Shown piece by piece: positions 1-10,298 of a stretch of 64,000 nucleotides of DNA (position 1 is the stretch's first letter; each line of letters begins with the position of its first letter). This DNA is from Trichostrongylus colubriformis (Eukaryota > Nematoda > Chromadorea > Rhabditida > Trichostrongylidae), in the NCBI GenBank assembly GCA_963978905.1, contig OZ022259.1, positions 55,136,727 through 55,200,726 on the forward strand, read 5' to 3'. The translations under genes were made by a program, and so were the position numbers. Under the pieces are notes generated by a model. It searched no databases. It worked only from the letters and a program-made list of their open reading frames with translations, and was not told the DNA's origin.

Positions 1-402
1 ATCGTAGGATTTCTTCTGCCCTTATTGCCGTGACATCTCCCACTTTGAATCTACCCTACCGAGGACGCGACAGTTCGTTTTCCCTGCCTGCTATGCATGT
101 GCTTCCTAGTGTTCCTAACCAACTCAATGACAAATAGCCAATGGATCAACAGAAAGGTCCCTTTTCACCACTTCTATTTCATTTACAAGCCTCTTACCCA
201 CAACCATATGTGGAAATCTGCCAGTGTGACGTATGCACCACTTTCAAAACAGAAACAGAGATCATTCTATGAATTCACAAACAGTATAGGTTCAACATAT
301 TTTATATGGATGTGTTCAAGGTAACTGGTCGTCGCTTTGATTCACTGATCACTGTAGTATTCTACACGCATGCCACTCTAACAAATTCAGATCGTAGTTC
401 AG

Positions 403-661
403 TTGGCTTCGTCCGCCATCGTTGTTTCTGCGGTACCATGCGGCAAGAAAAAGGATGCACATAAGGTGATCAATCTCTGGACATGTATTTTCCAATGTTT
501 TTCCTTTCTCAGACCCGGAACCCAAAGAATGATAGAAAGTCAAAACTTGGCGATGATTCGCGAGGATCGGAGTGAAAAGTTCTCTAGAATAGTGCGAAAG
601 ATGCATGATGGGGAGTGTATGGCCTTTGGCTCGTTCGGGCGGGTGACAGCTGGGACACACG
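403..661 (+). CDS. Candidate exon pair of an unidentified gene
   Basis: Two short segments look like nematode exons: 403-465 (preceded by GTAGTTCAG, followed by AAG|GTGATC) and 513-661 (preceded by TTCCTTTCTCAG, followed by ACG|GTCAGT). The 47-nt intron between them has a typical nematode length. The second exon is open for about 50 codons and is rich in charged residues (around REDRSEKFSRIVRKMHDGE). The first joins it in phase 2. I recognise no family and found no confident next exon; a MITE starts 47 bp downstream. Splice signals are seen; that this is an expressed gene is inference. Confidence 0.35.
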
Positions 662-707
662 GTCAGTAGGGCCACTAGGTCACGCGATGACCATGCACAC
701 CACTTAA

Positions 708-1138
708 AGGAATCGTCCACGGAAAATGAGTTTTTGTGTTACCCATGTATTTATGTTGTATTTGCCTAATGCTGGCCTCATGCAAAATTTCACGCGAAAA
801 AATGTGAATCTGGCTGAGATACAGCACCACAAAGTGCGGTCCCAGTGGGCGGGGCCTCCGTGTAAAAGCCTCGTACCGCTACCGCGTCCGCCGTGGTCGG
901 AGGCGCATTGTAGGAACAGAAGGTTACGTAAACAGTCCTACTCTCCGTTCCCAACAGCGGCGGAAGAAGGGACGAGGCTTTTACACGGAGGCCTAGTCCA
1001 CTGGGACCGCACTTTGTAGTGCTGTATCTCAGCCAGATTCACATTTTTTCGCGTGAAATTTTGCATGAGGCCAACATTAGGCAAGTACAACATAAACGTA
1101 TGGGTAACACAAAAACTCATTTTCCGCGGACGATTCCT
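708..1138. mobile_element. TTAA-flanked MITE with long inverted repeats
   Basis: A 431-bp element whose ends (AGGAATCGTCC.../...GGACGATTCCT) sit between TTAA at 704-707 and TTAA at 1139-1142. The arms match over about 180 bp each (708-890 and 950-1138). TTAA duplication is the hallmark of piggyBac-type insertion; the family assignment is inference because no transposase is present. Related termini occur near 43.5-43.9, 55.75 and 60.8-61.07 kb. The open frames inside are mirror images of the arms, not genes. Confidence 0.75.
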
Positions 1139-1142
1139 TTAA

Positions 1143-3387
1143 ATCATCATCATCCATCAATACCACGGAACAAACTTGCAAGGAGGAGGATTTACATAAA
1201 CAAATTGTCTGAATAATTTATGTCACAGGGCAAAGGCCACAGGGTCACAGGCCTAAGTCAAAATCTGTGTGTCCCAACCTACACTCAAGTGCTTGCTATC
1301 TTTCTCATGTCGTGATTAAAAGTTAAGACAAGCAAGTGGAGATTTTGAGAAAAATATTCGGGAATTTTCGTTACTCATCAAAACGTAGTGTTTGAGGAAA
1401 CTACACTGGTATTTCAGATGAAGTTCGCAAAGGGATCGAAATCGTTGTCTGCGAGCAGATGTAAGAATCATCTTCTCAATAAAAACGAGCATAGGTCTTC
1501 AGTAAAAACCGCACACTATTAAGCACTCATTTCAGCATCCACCATCTCCAAATGTGAGTCCGCCAAGAACCTGCCTAGAACGAAGTATACAAGCATCCTT
1601 TTTAAAAGGGACTCAAGAGCACTTTTCACTTCCATGGTAGTGAGGATATTCATGGAATCAGGCGTTTCCGCAAAGACGCATCTCGCTCTTTTGTCAGTGA
1701 TGACCCGCGAATGCTCTCTTTCTACGAGCGATTCCAGCGAATGTCTTCTCACAGGTGCGAGCGGGAATGAGCCTATGCGAGTACGCTTCCTGGTTTTGAC
1801 CCTTGTCTCATAAGTTCAACTAGCGCACTGCTAAAGTTTCTGTTTAAGCCCTAGAAGTCGAGAAGACACATTCTAAAGAAAAACATGGTAAACCAAAAGG
1901 AAATTTGAAGCCTCAAGCTGGTGGGTATATATCAAAGCATTCCAGATTACACTCAATTAGATGGAGTGTATGCAGCGGAGCAGCCTCTCCCCCAGACATT
2001 TTCCGAACAAAGCTTCATGATGTTTTTGGTGCTCAGTTGATAAAAGTAGACAAGATTTGCGGTCAACAAAAAAATGTAAACGCTATTTTACGGAAGTCAG
2101 AAAACGCGTGCACAAGCACGTCGCAGTTGGTCGTAGGAGTACCGGTGAAGGAACTCAGCACTGATGACACAACCACAAAAGATCAGCGGTGAAATAAAGT
2201 AGGATGTTTCAAGCGATACTGCCGTACTTCGGGTTGTTAATGCGGTCACATGAATAATGCACGAGCCCGCTCTGAGCGCGTACCCTCAGGTCAGAACGAA
2301 AGCTGCCCCTTACCACACGTGGTAATTTCAAGTCAAGGCTTAGCGAAAGCAGCGATCCATTGTGCTAGGCACGTCATTCGCGAACACTGGCCACATCGCA
2401 TCCTCACTTAACGTTTCACAACCGCAGCAGATCAGTGGTGAAATAACGGAGTGGACTTGATCATTCAGAGAAGTTTTCCGCTGGCGACTGTAGCTGTGAA
2501 ACCCAGGCCACAACAAGCTACCGAGAAGCGGAGAGGACTGCATGTGATCCTTCTGATGAGACTGGATGTGTATCACCGAAAGTGTGACGGAATGCATGTA
2601 ACGTAAATGCAAAAGGGTGGAAACACGAAACACAAAAATGTACTTCCTTGGTGGATAAGGATGTATAATGTGCTCTGATTCTTCATCGCCGAGAGCTACA
2701 GCGTAGTGATGTATAGAGCATGATAAGCCCCGAGTGTTGCGAAAAAACGACGTCGATCCACAGGACAGACATTTTTGTCTAATTTCAAAAAAGAGAGCAC
2801 GATGTTCCTCGCAAACAACAAAACACGAAACGATATGGTAGTGCCTCCCCAAAAATAGCTGGGTAAAGCAAAGCATCACCTAAGCAGCTCAGCAACTTTA
2901 ATGCAGGCCGCACGCATGGGAAAATGACCAAACCGGTCACGTTCTGTGATATTTTATGTATCGGGAAACTCCCTGTTCATCGGCTTGAGAGTGCGGGGAG
3001 GGCGGAAAATGTAACTCATCTGCCTTCCATCATAGCGAATTTGTTCAATGTATCACCGGACAATCAAAAGTGAGCTGCAAAGGAGTTAGGGGGACTCCGA
3101 GATCTGCGTCTCTAACATTATAGACAGAGCGCAGAGAAGTTATAGCGCAGCCAAATCGGGTTAGAATTTTGCGAAGAAACGATTTTAATGAAGTGAATTT
3201 GTGTTATTTTCTATCCTACGTTAGCTTGAGCCATGGGAAAAGAGGTTCCCTTTCCCTAGACTTAGGCGATACGCGTGAGTGGTTATTTAGACTAGTTCAA
3301 GCGAATCTATCGTAATATACTGATAAGAATGATTTAATTTTTCTTAATTAGTTAGCTGTATCTAAGCATTGAATAATCTTGAGAGTA
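1143..3387. other. Intergenic stretch with unassigned open frames
   Basis: No recognisable gene. A 77-codon frame on the minus strand (1752-1519), a 95-codon frame on the plus strand (1905-2192) and a 179-codon minus frame (2879-2340) are open but match no family I know. The words 'gatcagcggtgaaata' (about 2180) and 'gatcagtggtgaaata' (about 2432) recur, suggesting degenerate repeat sequence. Confidence 0.4.
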
Positions 3388-3716
3388 CTGAACAATGTAA
3401 GACTTGCAAGATTTATTCCAAAAGATTCAAAAACACTTTCACAAAAAATGATTTTAAAAGAACGTTGCAAAAGTATTTTGAACTTTTATTGGCAAGCTTT
3501 CGGCGCTTAGCGCCTTTCTCAAGCCTGAAATGGTACAAATTAAAACCTATCGAGAGACTCTATTTCAGAGTCGCTCTGGTTTATTTGTACTAAACCGACT
3601 TACTGCTGCCACCGGGTTACTATCCTTACCCTTGGTATCCCACCTTTTGCAATCATTTTTTGTGAAAGTGTTTTTGAATCTTTTGGAATAAATCTTGCAA
3701 GTCTCACATTGTTCAG
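3388..3716. mobile_element. TA-flanked MITE, about 70-bp inverted repeats
   Basis: Ends CTGAACAATGT.../...ACATTGTTCAG are flanked by TA dinucleotides (3386-3387, 3717-3718). The arms run about 70 bp (3388-3455 against 3650-3716) with few mismatches. TA duplication and size suggest a non-autonomous Tc1/mariner-type element. No transposase is encoded. Confidence 0.7.
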
Positions 3717-3719
3717 TAC

Positions 3720-5396
3720 ATATTCAGATCAACATGAGGCTTCGGGACAAGACAATGCTGAAATCTTGAGAGTGCCTATAAGCAGAAACTGAGCGCAACT
3801 TTTTTTGTCGAGTGGCCCCACCCCTTAACTTCAGTAGAACCCAAACCCAAAAGTATTTCTGGACTTACTGGAATCAACATTAGTATCAAAAGGGGAGAAA
3901 GAAGATTAAAGTATGAAGCAATCAATAGTGGGAATATTCGTACAGCAGACGGCATTTATTGAAGGTCAAATTCAGCAGCAAGAGCAAGCATTGTGACCTG
4001 GAACGATCACATACCATACTCTTGCAGTTGTACAATATTCCAAACTTAAAAGTACTGATTTGCTATGGTTCTGTGGAGCTTTTGGTTCACAAGACTTCGA
4101 CTCAACCCCTCAATTTCAGCAACGAAAAAAGAGGAACCCAAAGAAGGTTCGTTCGGAAAATTTTCTTCATTTTCTCTTTGCTTTTATAAAGTGCGTCAGT
4201 TCGGGGAAGTAGTCAAGGCAAGATAGGAATCCAACACCGAAATCAACCCTTAGTTTCCAATGGGAAATGTTCCGATTTGATCAAGGGATGTAGTGCAAGA
4301 AGAGCCGATACGACGTCGAGTGTTAATGGCACCAGTAGAAGATAGGGAAACAGAGATTAGTGAGTACATGTTTTCTGAAAACGAACCTCACACTTCAAAG
4401 GAGGTCATATGTGACGAAAATCGCACTGACAAAACGCGGCTTGAGGTCTTATAACGACCCCGCAGCTCAGCACGCCTTTATGCGGTTATGCGGCCGGGGG
4501 AGTCGCTGTGGAGGGGCGGGACAATGATCGCGGCCGGTTGGTTCAGACTCTGGCCTGTCTTCAGTTCACTCCGGCTAGAGACGCAAAGGACTAGAGAGAG
4601 GAGTGGGATTTTCGGGTTTCTATTTCTCGGTTTTCTCGCGGTTTTATGTCATTCTTTATCTACTACGCTGAGCAAATCTACTATCATATTCCACAGTCTG
4701 CCGAATTCGCCCCTTCTGGTGTCTTTAGAAGGGGATGCGCAAGGGGTTTTCACGGTGGGTGGCGAGGAGGCAAAGCAAAGAAGAAAATCGCTCGGTACGA
4801 CGTCATGTCGGCTACTCCTACATCATACTAACAAACATTGCGTCTTACGCTACCAGAGAGATCGCGTCTGTGTACTTGCTTACGCGCGTGGTAGCGCCCA
4901 CCTGATTTTGGTTGCCAATGTGGCTTTTACCGAATTCAGTATTCACCAGACCTACACAGCAAAATATGCGAGCATATTTATGTTTCCTGATTGACTTTGT
5001 GGCTATGATTAAGTGTGGTTTTGGTTTTGATTACTGAGATATGCTCCATGCACTGAAGAGGTTATTTTGAGAGACAATTTCAGCCTGGAAACTAGGAGTC
5101 TATGAAGCTCATTTGTGTCGGAATCCCCGTCGAAAAACGCATCTCTGAGCTACACGGACGGCGTAGCGATTGATAGCTGACGCCTTACGATGACAGACCC
5201 CACCTCCTAGGGTTGACTTTGCCGAAAAATGGCTGAGGTGTACAGTAATGAGCGTGGTAGCAGATGATAGTCATCGTATCCTATCAATGCCATGTCGATC
5301 AAAATGACTTGGCGCTTGACGAATCGACTTCCGTGGTGAGAAAGTGCACGGGTCAGTATTAAAGATTGGAATGAATATACAACCGAATTACCCCTA
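3720..5396. other. Stretch without assignable gene
   Basis: The longest open frame (4488-4994 plus, 168 codons) is GC-rich at its start and resembles no family. It contains the word 'cttctggtgtcttta', also found at the ends of the repeats near 16.17 and 37.1 kb, so it is probably repeat-derived. Nothing else is supportable. Confidence 0.4.
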
Positions 5397-6125
5397 CCAC
5401 TGCCTTTGAAGTGATTGTGGATCAGTGATTGCACCATCTTTGTGCATCCTCATGTCAGCCTTGCTAACTGTTTGCTCATGGTTCGTATCGATCTCCCAGA
5501 ATTTGCAGTAGATTACATAGAAGTGTTCACAACTGAAATATCGTACATCGAGATCAATATCGGAATCCTCTTGAAGTTGACGAATGCGCTCGAGCAAATC
5601 CGATATTCACAAACAGTCGGATGTAATCTTTCCCTTCCAAACGCAGCTAAGACTCCACGTAATTCTGTCGAGAACCACATCGCAATACTTGTCATGAAAA
5701 TCAACAGCTTCACGGCAGAATTCAAGATCGGGTGTGAATGCATGATGTCCATGACCATTCCGTAAAGATCTATACGTGTGAGATAACTTTGACTGCCATA
5801 ACTGAGCTTGTAAATGAACCCAGCAGCCTCATCGTGTGCTACACTTGTCATGGCACGCCACCTAGCTGTGAAATCCATCAGTGTTGCACAGCGGGACTTC
5901 CCCTTAGTCAGTGACATGAATATCGGATGTTTCCAATACAATGGGAGATTGGCCGCATTGCAGACACGTGGCATATCAGCAAGGGAACACTGTTCATTGG
6001 GAGCTTCGCGAAATACACGACACACTCGACGCAATGCTGCATCGTTCTCCAATATCGACACCGGTACACCTTGTGGGAAGTGGAACCGTGGATAGCTGAT
6101 GGATGGCGCTTTCCGTGGATGAATG
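5397..6125 (-). pseudogene. PP2A B'' (PPP2R3-like) fragment A, N-terminal half of core
   Basis: Read on the minus strand, this matches the conserved core of PP2A B'' regulatory subunits (PR72/PPP2R3 family), which bind the PP2A A/C core and set its substrate choice. Landmarks in order: FHFPQGVP (about 6095), LPLYWKHPIF (about 5945), a DFTARWRAM segment, and the hallmark EHFYVIYCKFWEID (about 5530-5490). A one-base deletion near 5728 shifts the frame, and an in-frame TGA follows near 5617, so this copy is broken. It stops abruptly after ...DGAITD at about 5397. The next codons of the family begin fragment B at about 7898 on the opposite strand, which implies an inversion. Family assignment is strong; the original exon structure is unknown. 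Confidence 0.85.
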
Positions 6126-6129
6126 ACAA

Positions 6130-7050
6130 ACGTCGTTCAAGCGGTGTCAATGGTTTTATCAAGAAGTATTGACAACTTCCTCCCAGATGCTTGGTGCCAT
6201 AGGTGATGACCTTGCTTTTCGCAGAGCACACAATGCATAGAATAGACTTCAATAGACTTGCTTTTCTGCCGTTCTTGTTGAATTTGCTGGTGTTCGAGAA
6301 GAATTTTCCAATATTTTGTTGCGCTTTGGAGTTCGTAATTCGATGTGAAACTTTGCTGCTATTTCGTTGTCAATCATCGTCATCAAGTCATCTATCGCAG
6401 CGTCATCACGGTCTTTCATTTTTACCAGTACGGGTGCTATAACTGTATGAGGAAAGTTTCGAAGTATTGTCTCTGTCCACATTGCATCTTTTGTTAGACG
6501 TATATCTTGACCAGTTGACAGCATCTGGTTCAACAGCGTACAAATTCTATCGTCTGTGTGCTCGCTGCTTTCGGCACTGTCGTTCGCTTGTTGCAAAGCG
6601 TTTAATTGCTGGACAATTCGCGCCCGATTTGCCGTTTTGCTTCCATATTTTTTCTGTAGTGTTCCCACCAGCCAATTGTAATTTTGTGGTACCAACTGGA
6701 TTGCTTTCACGGTCCTGTCGGATTTCCCACGTAAGCTGTCTTTGAGGACTATCATTTTCTCAAGTGTCAAGAGGGTTGGATTGCCGTGTACGAGCGTATT
6801 ATAAATAGTCCAAAATTCCGGCCATTCTGCTCCGTTTCCGAAGAATCGTGGCAGGTTAAGCCGAGGCGGTTGAACAGCTGAGACTGATGTGATTCGTTGC
6901 ATAGAAATTTCGGCCCTTGCGTAGGCGCTGTTGCTCCGGTAGAATTTTGTTGATCCTGGATTTCCTGCCATGACGAGGTCTGCGTTCGATGCGTTACTTT
7001 GATTTCTAGTCCTCGAAAGATCGTTCGCTGTGCTCTTTGCCGTGATGGTG
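6130..7050 (-). pseudogene. gag: BEL/Pao-type gag core and zinc-knuckle remnant
   Basis: The 240-codon frame 6971-6249 holds the BEL/Pao gag core (DUF1759-like): LPRFFGNGAEWPEFWTIYNT followed by KMIVLKDSLRGKS and a helical region with KYGS. After a frameshift near 6250, a CIVCSAKSK...HLGGSC stretch looks like a degraded zinc knuckle. Gag coats retrotransposon RNA. No protease, reverse transcriptase or integrase follows; PP2A fragment A begins within about 10 bp of the gag end. The piece is sandwiched between two PP2A fragments in the same orientation. Confidence 0.75.
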
Positions 7051-7055
7051 ATACC

Positions 7056-7389
7056 ATTCTATACCGAGACTTTGAAGCTTGAATCATCATCGTCCAAATG
7101 CATGCTGAAGTTTTCATCGACTTCTTCCTCATTCTCCATCATCGTCTCGTATTCTCCCGAGCATGAGCGTTCCCAATCAGACAACTCTCTGCCAGTCTCG
7201 TCAAGCACTCGTTCACAACCTTCAGTGACTTCTTGTGTGTAGGTCTTGCGCCATTTACAAGTGCATTCAGTAGACGTACGCTAAGCGGTGATTTCTCCAA
7301 ATCGATAATTGGAATGAAGTACCGTTCACAGGACATATCATGTCGAACATCTGACACGTTACATCTTTGATCGACATTGAATCGATGCA
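7056..7389 (-). pseudogene. PP2A B'' fragment C, inverted partial copy of the C-terminus
   Basis: A 334-bp near-copy, in opposite orientation, of 8157-8492 in fragment B. It keeps the same C-terminal landmarks (CQMFDMICPVNG, SVRLLNALVNG, acidic tail) and the TAG stop (7061-7059). At least two one-base deletions relative to B (in the LSDLKK and NGRKF regions) break the frame, so it cannot encode the tail. Homology to B ends abruptly at 'tatagaat' on one side and 'tgcatcgattc' on the other. Confidence 0.8.
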
Positions 7390-7496
7390 CAACGCACCTT
7401 TCCCAAGCTTACGAGCTATTTTTTCCTTCAGTGCGTCGTGTGCTGAATGTAAAGTGAAACTCAGTTGCTCCTTTGAGAGTCAGTGAATTTTGTGTC

Positions 7497-7805
7497 TTAT
7501 TCAGTACCTTCCATATGCTGTAGTAGTTGCTTCATTTCTTCTTTATTTTTTTTTTTCGTATCGTAATCGAGTTCCATTTTTTCGACAAGGTTCTCCAAAG
7601 GGGATTTTGCGAGTGCTATCTGTGCCGTACTGCCTTGAAGAAGGTCCATCGTTTGAACAACTTCTTCGTACTGATTGGTCTCATCTCCTGAGTAGTCTTG
7701 CTCCTTTGTGTAAGGTTCAAAGTTTTTCATGAGCGTTTTCAGCGTTAGGACGCTGTTCAGAATCGGCTTCCCGTAGATAATGGGCTCCATTACTGTTGAT
7801 AGCAA
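7497..7805 (-). pseudogene. Probable BEL gag N-terminal piece
   Basis: A 102-codon minus-strand frame, rich in E, K, L and Q (ending near KKKNKEEMKQLLQHM), with the heptad-like character seen at the N-terminus of BEL/Pao gag proteins. It lies upstream of the gag core on the same strand, separated by PP2A fragment C. The assignment rests on composition and position, not on a diagnostic motif. Confidence 0.4.
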
Positions 7806-7897
7806 CGCAATGTCAGCGGGTTTTCGTCAGAATCAGCTAGGGCTGATTCTCTAGTCCAAGGACTAGGATGTTCTTACCTTCTTTTCCCAAGATGGTT

Positions 7898-8489
7898 CGG
7901 CTTGGTGGTGCGGCAAGATGGTGCAATCACTGATCTCGTTCTGAATCGCATTCTCTCTCGTGCCGTGCGAACCGCTAGGAAGGATACTATGAGTCTCATA
8001 GATTTTACCAACTTTCTACTAGCTGAAGAGAATAAAACTCACTCGACGAGCTTGGAATACTGGTTCCGGGTGTTGGATGAGGATGGTGATGGACAGATAC
8101 CAATGTACGAAATGGAACAATTTCATCAACCGGTTATAGCAAAACTAACTGAGGAATGCATCGATTCAATGTCGTTCAAAGATGTGACGTGTCAGATGTT
8201 CGACATGATATGTCCTGTAAACGGTACTTCATTCCAATTATCGGATTTGAAGAAATCATCGCCTAGCGTACGTCTACTGAATGCACTTGTAAATGGGCGC
8301 AAGTTCTACACACAAGAAGTCACTGAAGGTTCTGAACGAGTGTTTGACGAGACTGGCAGAGAGTTGTCTGATTGGGAACGCTTCTGCTCGGAAGAACACG
8401 AGACGATGATGGAGAATGAGGAAGAATTCGATGAAAACTTCAGCGTGCATTTGGACGATGATGATTCAAGTTTCAAAGTCTTGGTATAG
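7898..8489 (+). CDS. PP2A B'' (PPP2R3-like) fragment B, EF-hand C-terminal half
   Basis: An open frame of about 197 codons ending at TAG (8487-8489). It contains the B'' signature YWFRVLDEDGDGQIPMYEME, a calcium-binding EF-hand loop (D-E-D-G-D-G-Q-I), then CQMFDMICPVNG, LLNALVNG, the SDWERF...EEHETM motif and an acidic tail, as in PPP2R3 proteins. There is no ATG at its start; it opens at ...QDGAITD, the residues at which fragment A ends on the other strand. The frame is intact, so B could be the last exon of a gene whose upstream part was flipped, or a dead fragment. A 237-bp hAT-like MITE sits 24 bp past the stop. The family is certain; function of this copy is doubtful. Confidence 0.85.
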
Positions 8490-8512
8490 AATCCAGTCAG
8501 ACTTCGTCATCA

Positions 8513-8749
8513 GGGTGGGGGTCAAGTGGTCGAATTTCCGCTTCGCGGCGTTTCACTCGCGGTGCCCCCGTACGACTCGCCGTATCGATTGCCCTTGGTC
8601 GCGCCGAGCGTGACTGCGTCATGTCTGCGCTTTCCACTCATGCCACACTGCCTCGCTTGAAGGCTGCCATGCCCGCCATTGGCACTCGTACCCGCCGTGC
8701 CGCTTATCGCGCGCCGCCGCGCGGAAATTCGACCACTTGACCCCCACCC
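8513..8749. mobile_element. hAT-like MITE with 8-bp target duplication
   Basis: A 237-bp element with inverted ends GGGTGGGGGTCAAGTGGTCG / its complement, flanked by a perfect CGTCATCA duplication (8505-8512, 8750-8757). An 8-bp duplication points to the hAT superfamily. The interior (GACTGCGTCA..., CTCATGCCAC...) recurs truncated at 17278-17470 and, rearranged, in 23404-24647. Confidence 0.8.
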
Positions 8750-8848
8750 CGTCATCAGTGACTCCTGTTGCAACCACGTGCAGTTTCTCATCCACCTTTT
8801 GAAGTGGTTAGGTTAGTTGTGCCGTAGTGGTGGATGACCCCGGTTGAG

Positions 8849-9156
8849 TTCCATCGTCTTGCGACGCTCTTAGGCGATGTTATGATATAAGCCTGACAGT
8901 GCGCATCTTTATGTTGGTTCAGTGGTAGAATGCTCGCCGCCACGCAGGCGGCCGGGTTCGATTCCCTGCCGATGCACCAAGAAGATGTCGGCGATCGCTT
9001 CAGTGGCAGCTTTATTGAGAACTAAGGGGACATCATCGAGTTGCAAGGCTTATATACGAACAATACGGAATTCACAACATAAAGATGCGCACTGCTAGGC
9101 TTATCCATCATAACATCACCTAAGAGCGTCGCAAGACGATGGAAAGTCTTGCGACA
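8849..9156 (-). mobile_element. Small LTR fused to tRNA-Gly copy and inverted partial LTR
   Basis: Read on the minus strand: a 171-bp LTR (9156-8986) starting TGTCG and ending CGACA, with a TATATAA box near 9047 and AATAAA near 9012; then a TCTTCT spacer; then a primer-binding site TGGTGCATCGG (from 8979). Complementarity to tRNA-Gly continues almost to the tRNA 5' end (8915), instead of stopping after about 18 nt. It is followed by an inverted copy of the first part of the LTR (8916-8849, matching 9075-9144). The LTR features are seen; origin by aberrant reverse transcription is inference. Confidence 0.75.
8915..8979 (+). pseudogene. tRNA-Gly(GCC)-derived sequence with encoded CCA, lacking 5' acceptor strand
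   Basis: Contains D-arm GGTTCAGTGGTAGAA, a GCC anticodon context (CGCCACGC), T-loop GGGTTCGATTCCC and 3' acceptor CCGATGC-A followed directly by CCA. The 5' acceptor bases are replaced by LTR sequence, and at least two single bases are missing in the anticodon and variable regions, so it cannot fold as a functional tRNA. Eukaryotic tRNA genes do not encode CCA, so this copy passed through a mature tRNA, as expected of a retroelement primer. Confidence 0.8.
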
Positions 9157-9200
9157 GCACACCCTGCGATACAGTGTGAGAGTTCTCGCGCGTATTACAG

Positions 9201-9452
9201 GAAGTAGAGACCCTGGTTTACTCACCAGTCAAGAAGAATCAAAACCCTTCACAACCACCAAAAATAAAGCTCCCTGCTATCAGTTCTCGTACGAGTATTG
9301 AAGATCAGAAGCGAATTTTCGCTCGAGATATCGCGCAAAATCCTACGATAACCCCTGTTGAAGCTACCTTCACTATTGAAATCGCCGCCTTATCTTGTCT
9401 TCTTGCAAGTTTCCTTCCCCAAGTAAAAGCCACGTTGGAAATGCTTGTCTAA
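9201..9452 (+). CDS. Candidate terminal exon, unidentified
   Basis: After an acceptor-like CGTATTACAG, a frame of 83 codons runs to TAA. It includes a basic segment and a helix-like region (around EDQKRIFARDIAQNP), then a hydrophobic stretch (AALSCLLASFL). A strong donor-like AAG|GTAAGG overlaps the stop, so the exon may end in another frame. The resemblance to a transposase helix-turn-helix is too weak to call. It lies 45 bp beyond the LTR. Confidence 0.3.
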   Translation, partial: EVETLVYSPVKKNQNPSQPPKIKLPAISSRTSIEDQKRIFARDIAQNPTITPVEATFTIEIAALSCLLASFLPQVKATLEMLV

Positions 9453-9454
9453 GG

Positions 9455-10298
9455 TAAGGTGTGATTCGGTCCTATGGGCGCGGTTCGGTTGGAGTGGAGC
9501 GCGCCTATCGCCGCGAGAATGCACCATGAAGCCCGCAACAAGGGTGCAGCCTGAGCAGCTATCTAAGGACCTGCTTGTCCAAAGGAGGTACTAGTGATCT
9601 GATTATCGCGTGGTGTGCCTTTAAGTTGATGCCACACTCGTTTACCACTCGAATTGCCAACCGATTTTACCAGCTTTTCGAGGGTTTCCGATGAAGTAAT
9701 GAGTGAACGGAGCGGCTAATAATAAAGTGTTAGGGAGTGGAGGAAAGTTTTGTGGCATTCATTTTAGGTTTTTTTCTTTCATAATTCGCCAGCGTGGGGA
9801 TTTGAACAATTCAGGCAAGCGGTTAGAATGTACTGAGAGCACTTTCAAAAATTATCCTACAACCTTCTAGAGAGAGGATAGTACAAGAGCGACTAGTAGG
9901 GATGTAGATATGAAAATAAATGGAAGGGTGAGGTGCCTTAGTCAGGATCGACCTTTCACACCTCCTATCTCGCCCCTTCCTTAATTGGTAGTGGGACTTT
10001 TGCACCGAATTCTCGTTAGCACCTTTCCCTGCACCTCTCTCACACCTAGTTCGCACCTTAACAGGCTGACTGACCTCACTTTATTGACTGCTCTGTCTGT
10101 TAACTTCTTCTCGACAGCGACTGTTACACAACCTATATCGTAAGGAACTTGACCGTACCGTAGAGAACTTTGACCAAACACTATGAGTATGTGATGTACA
10201 ACTGATCAACTTGTGTATACATAGGCGCGCAGTGATGCACGCTGCGCATTAATACAGCCAATGATGCGCGATATTTCACCCACAAATTATTATGAATA
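9455..10298. other. Stretch with a degenerate dispersed repeat
   Basis: No gene. From about 9820 to 10080 there is a run of short GGTGCGAA/TTCGCACC words also present in inverse orientation at 11330-11480 and around 13.1 and 13.7 kb, indicating a common dispersed repeat family. Confidence 0.4.

Noticed and set aside
2340..2879. 179-codon minus-strand open frame as a gene
   Set aside because: No domain, no splice context and repeat words at its ends; length alone is not enough in this composition.
8915..8979. Functional tRNA-Gly gene
   Set aside because: The 5' acceptor strand is missing, single bases are lost in the anticodon and variable regions, and CCA is encoded; it lies exactly at an LTR primer site.
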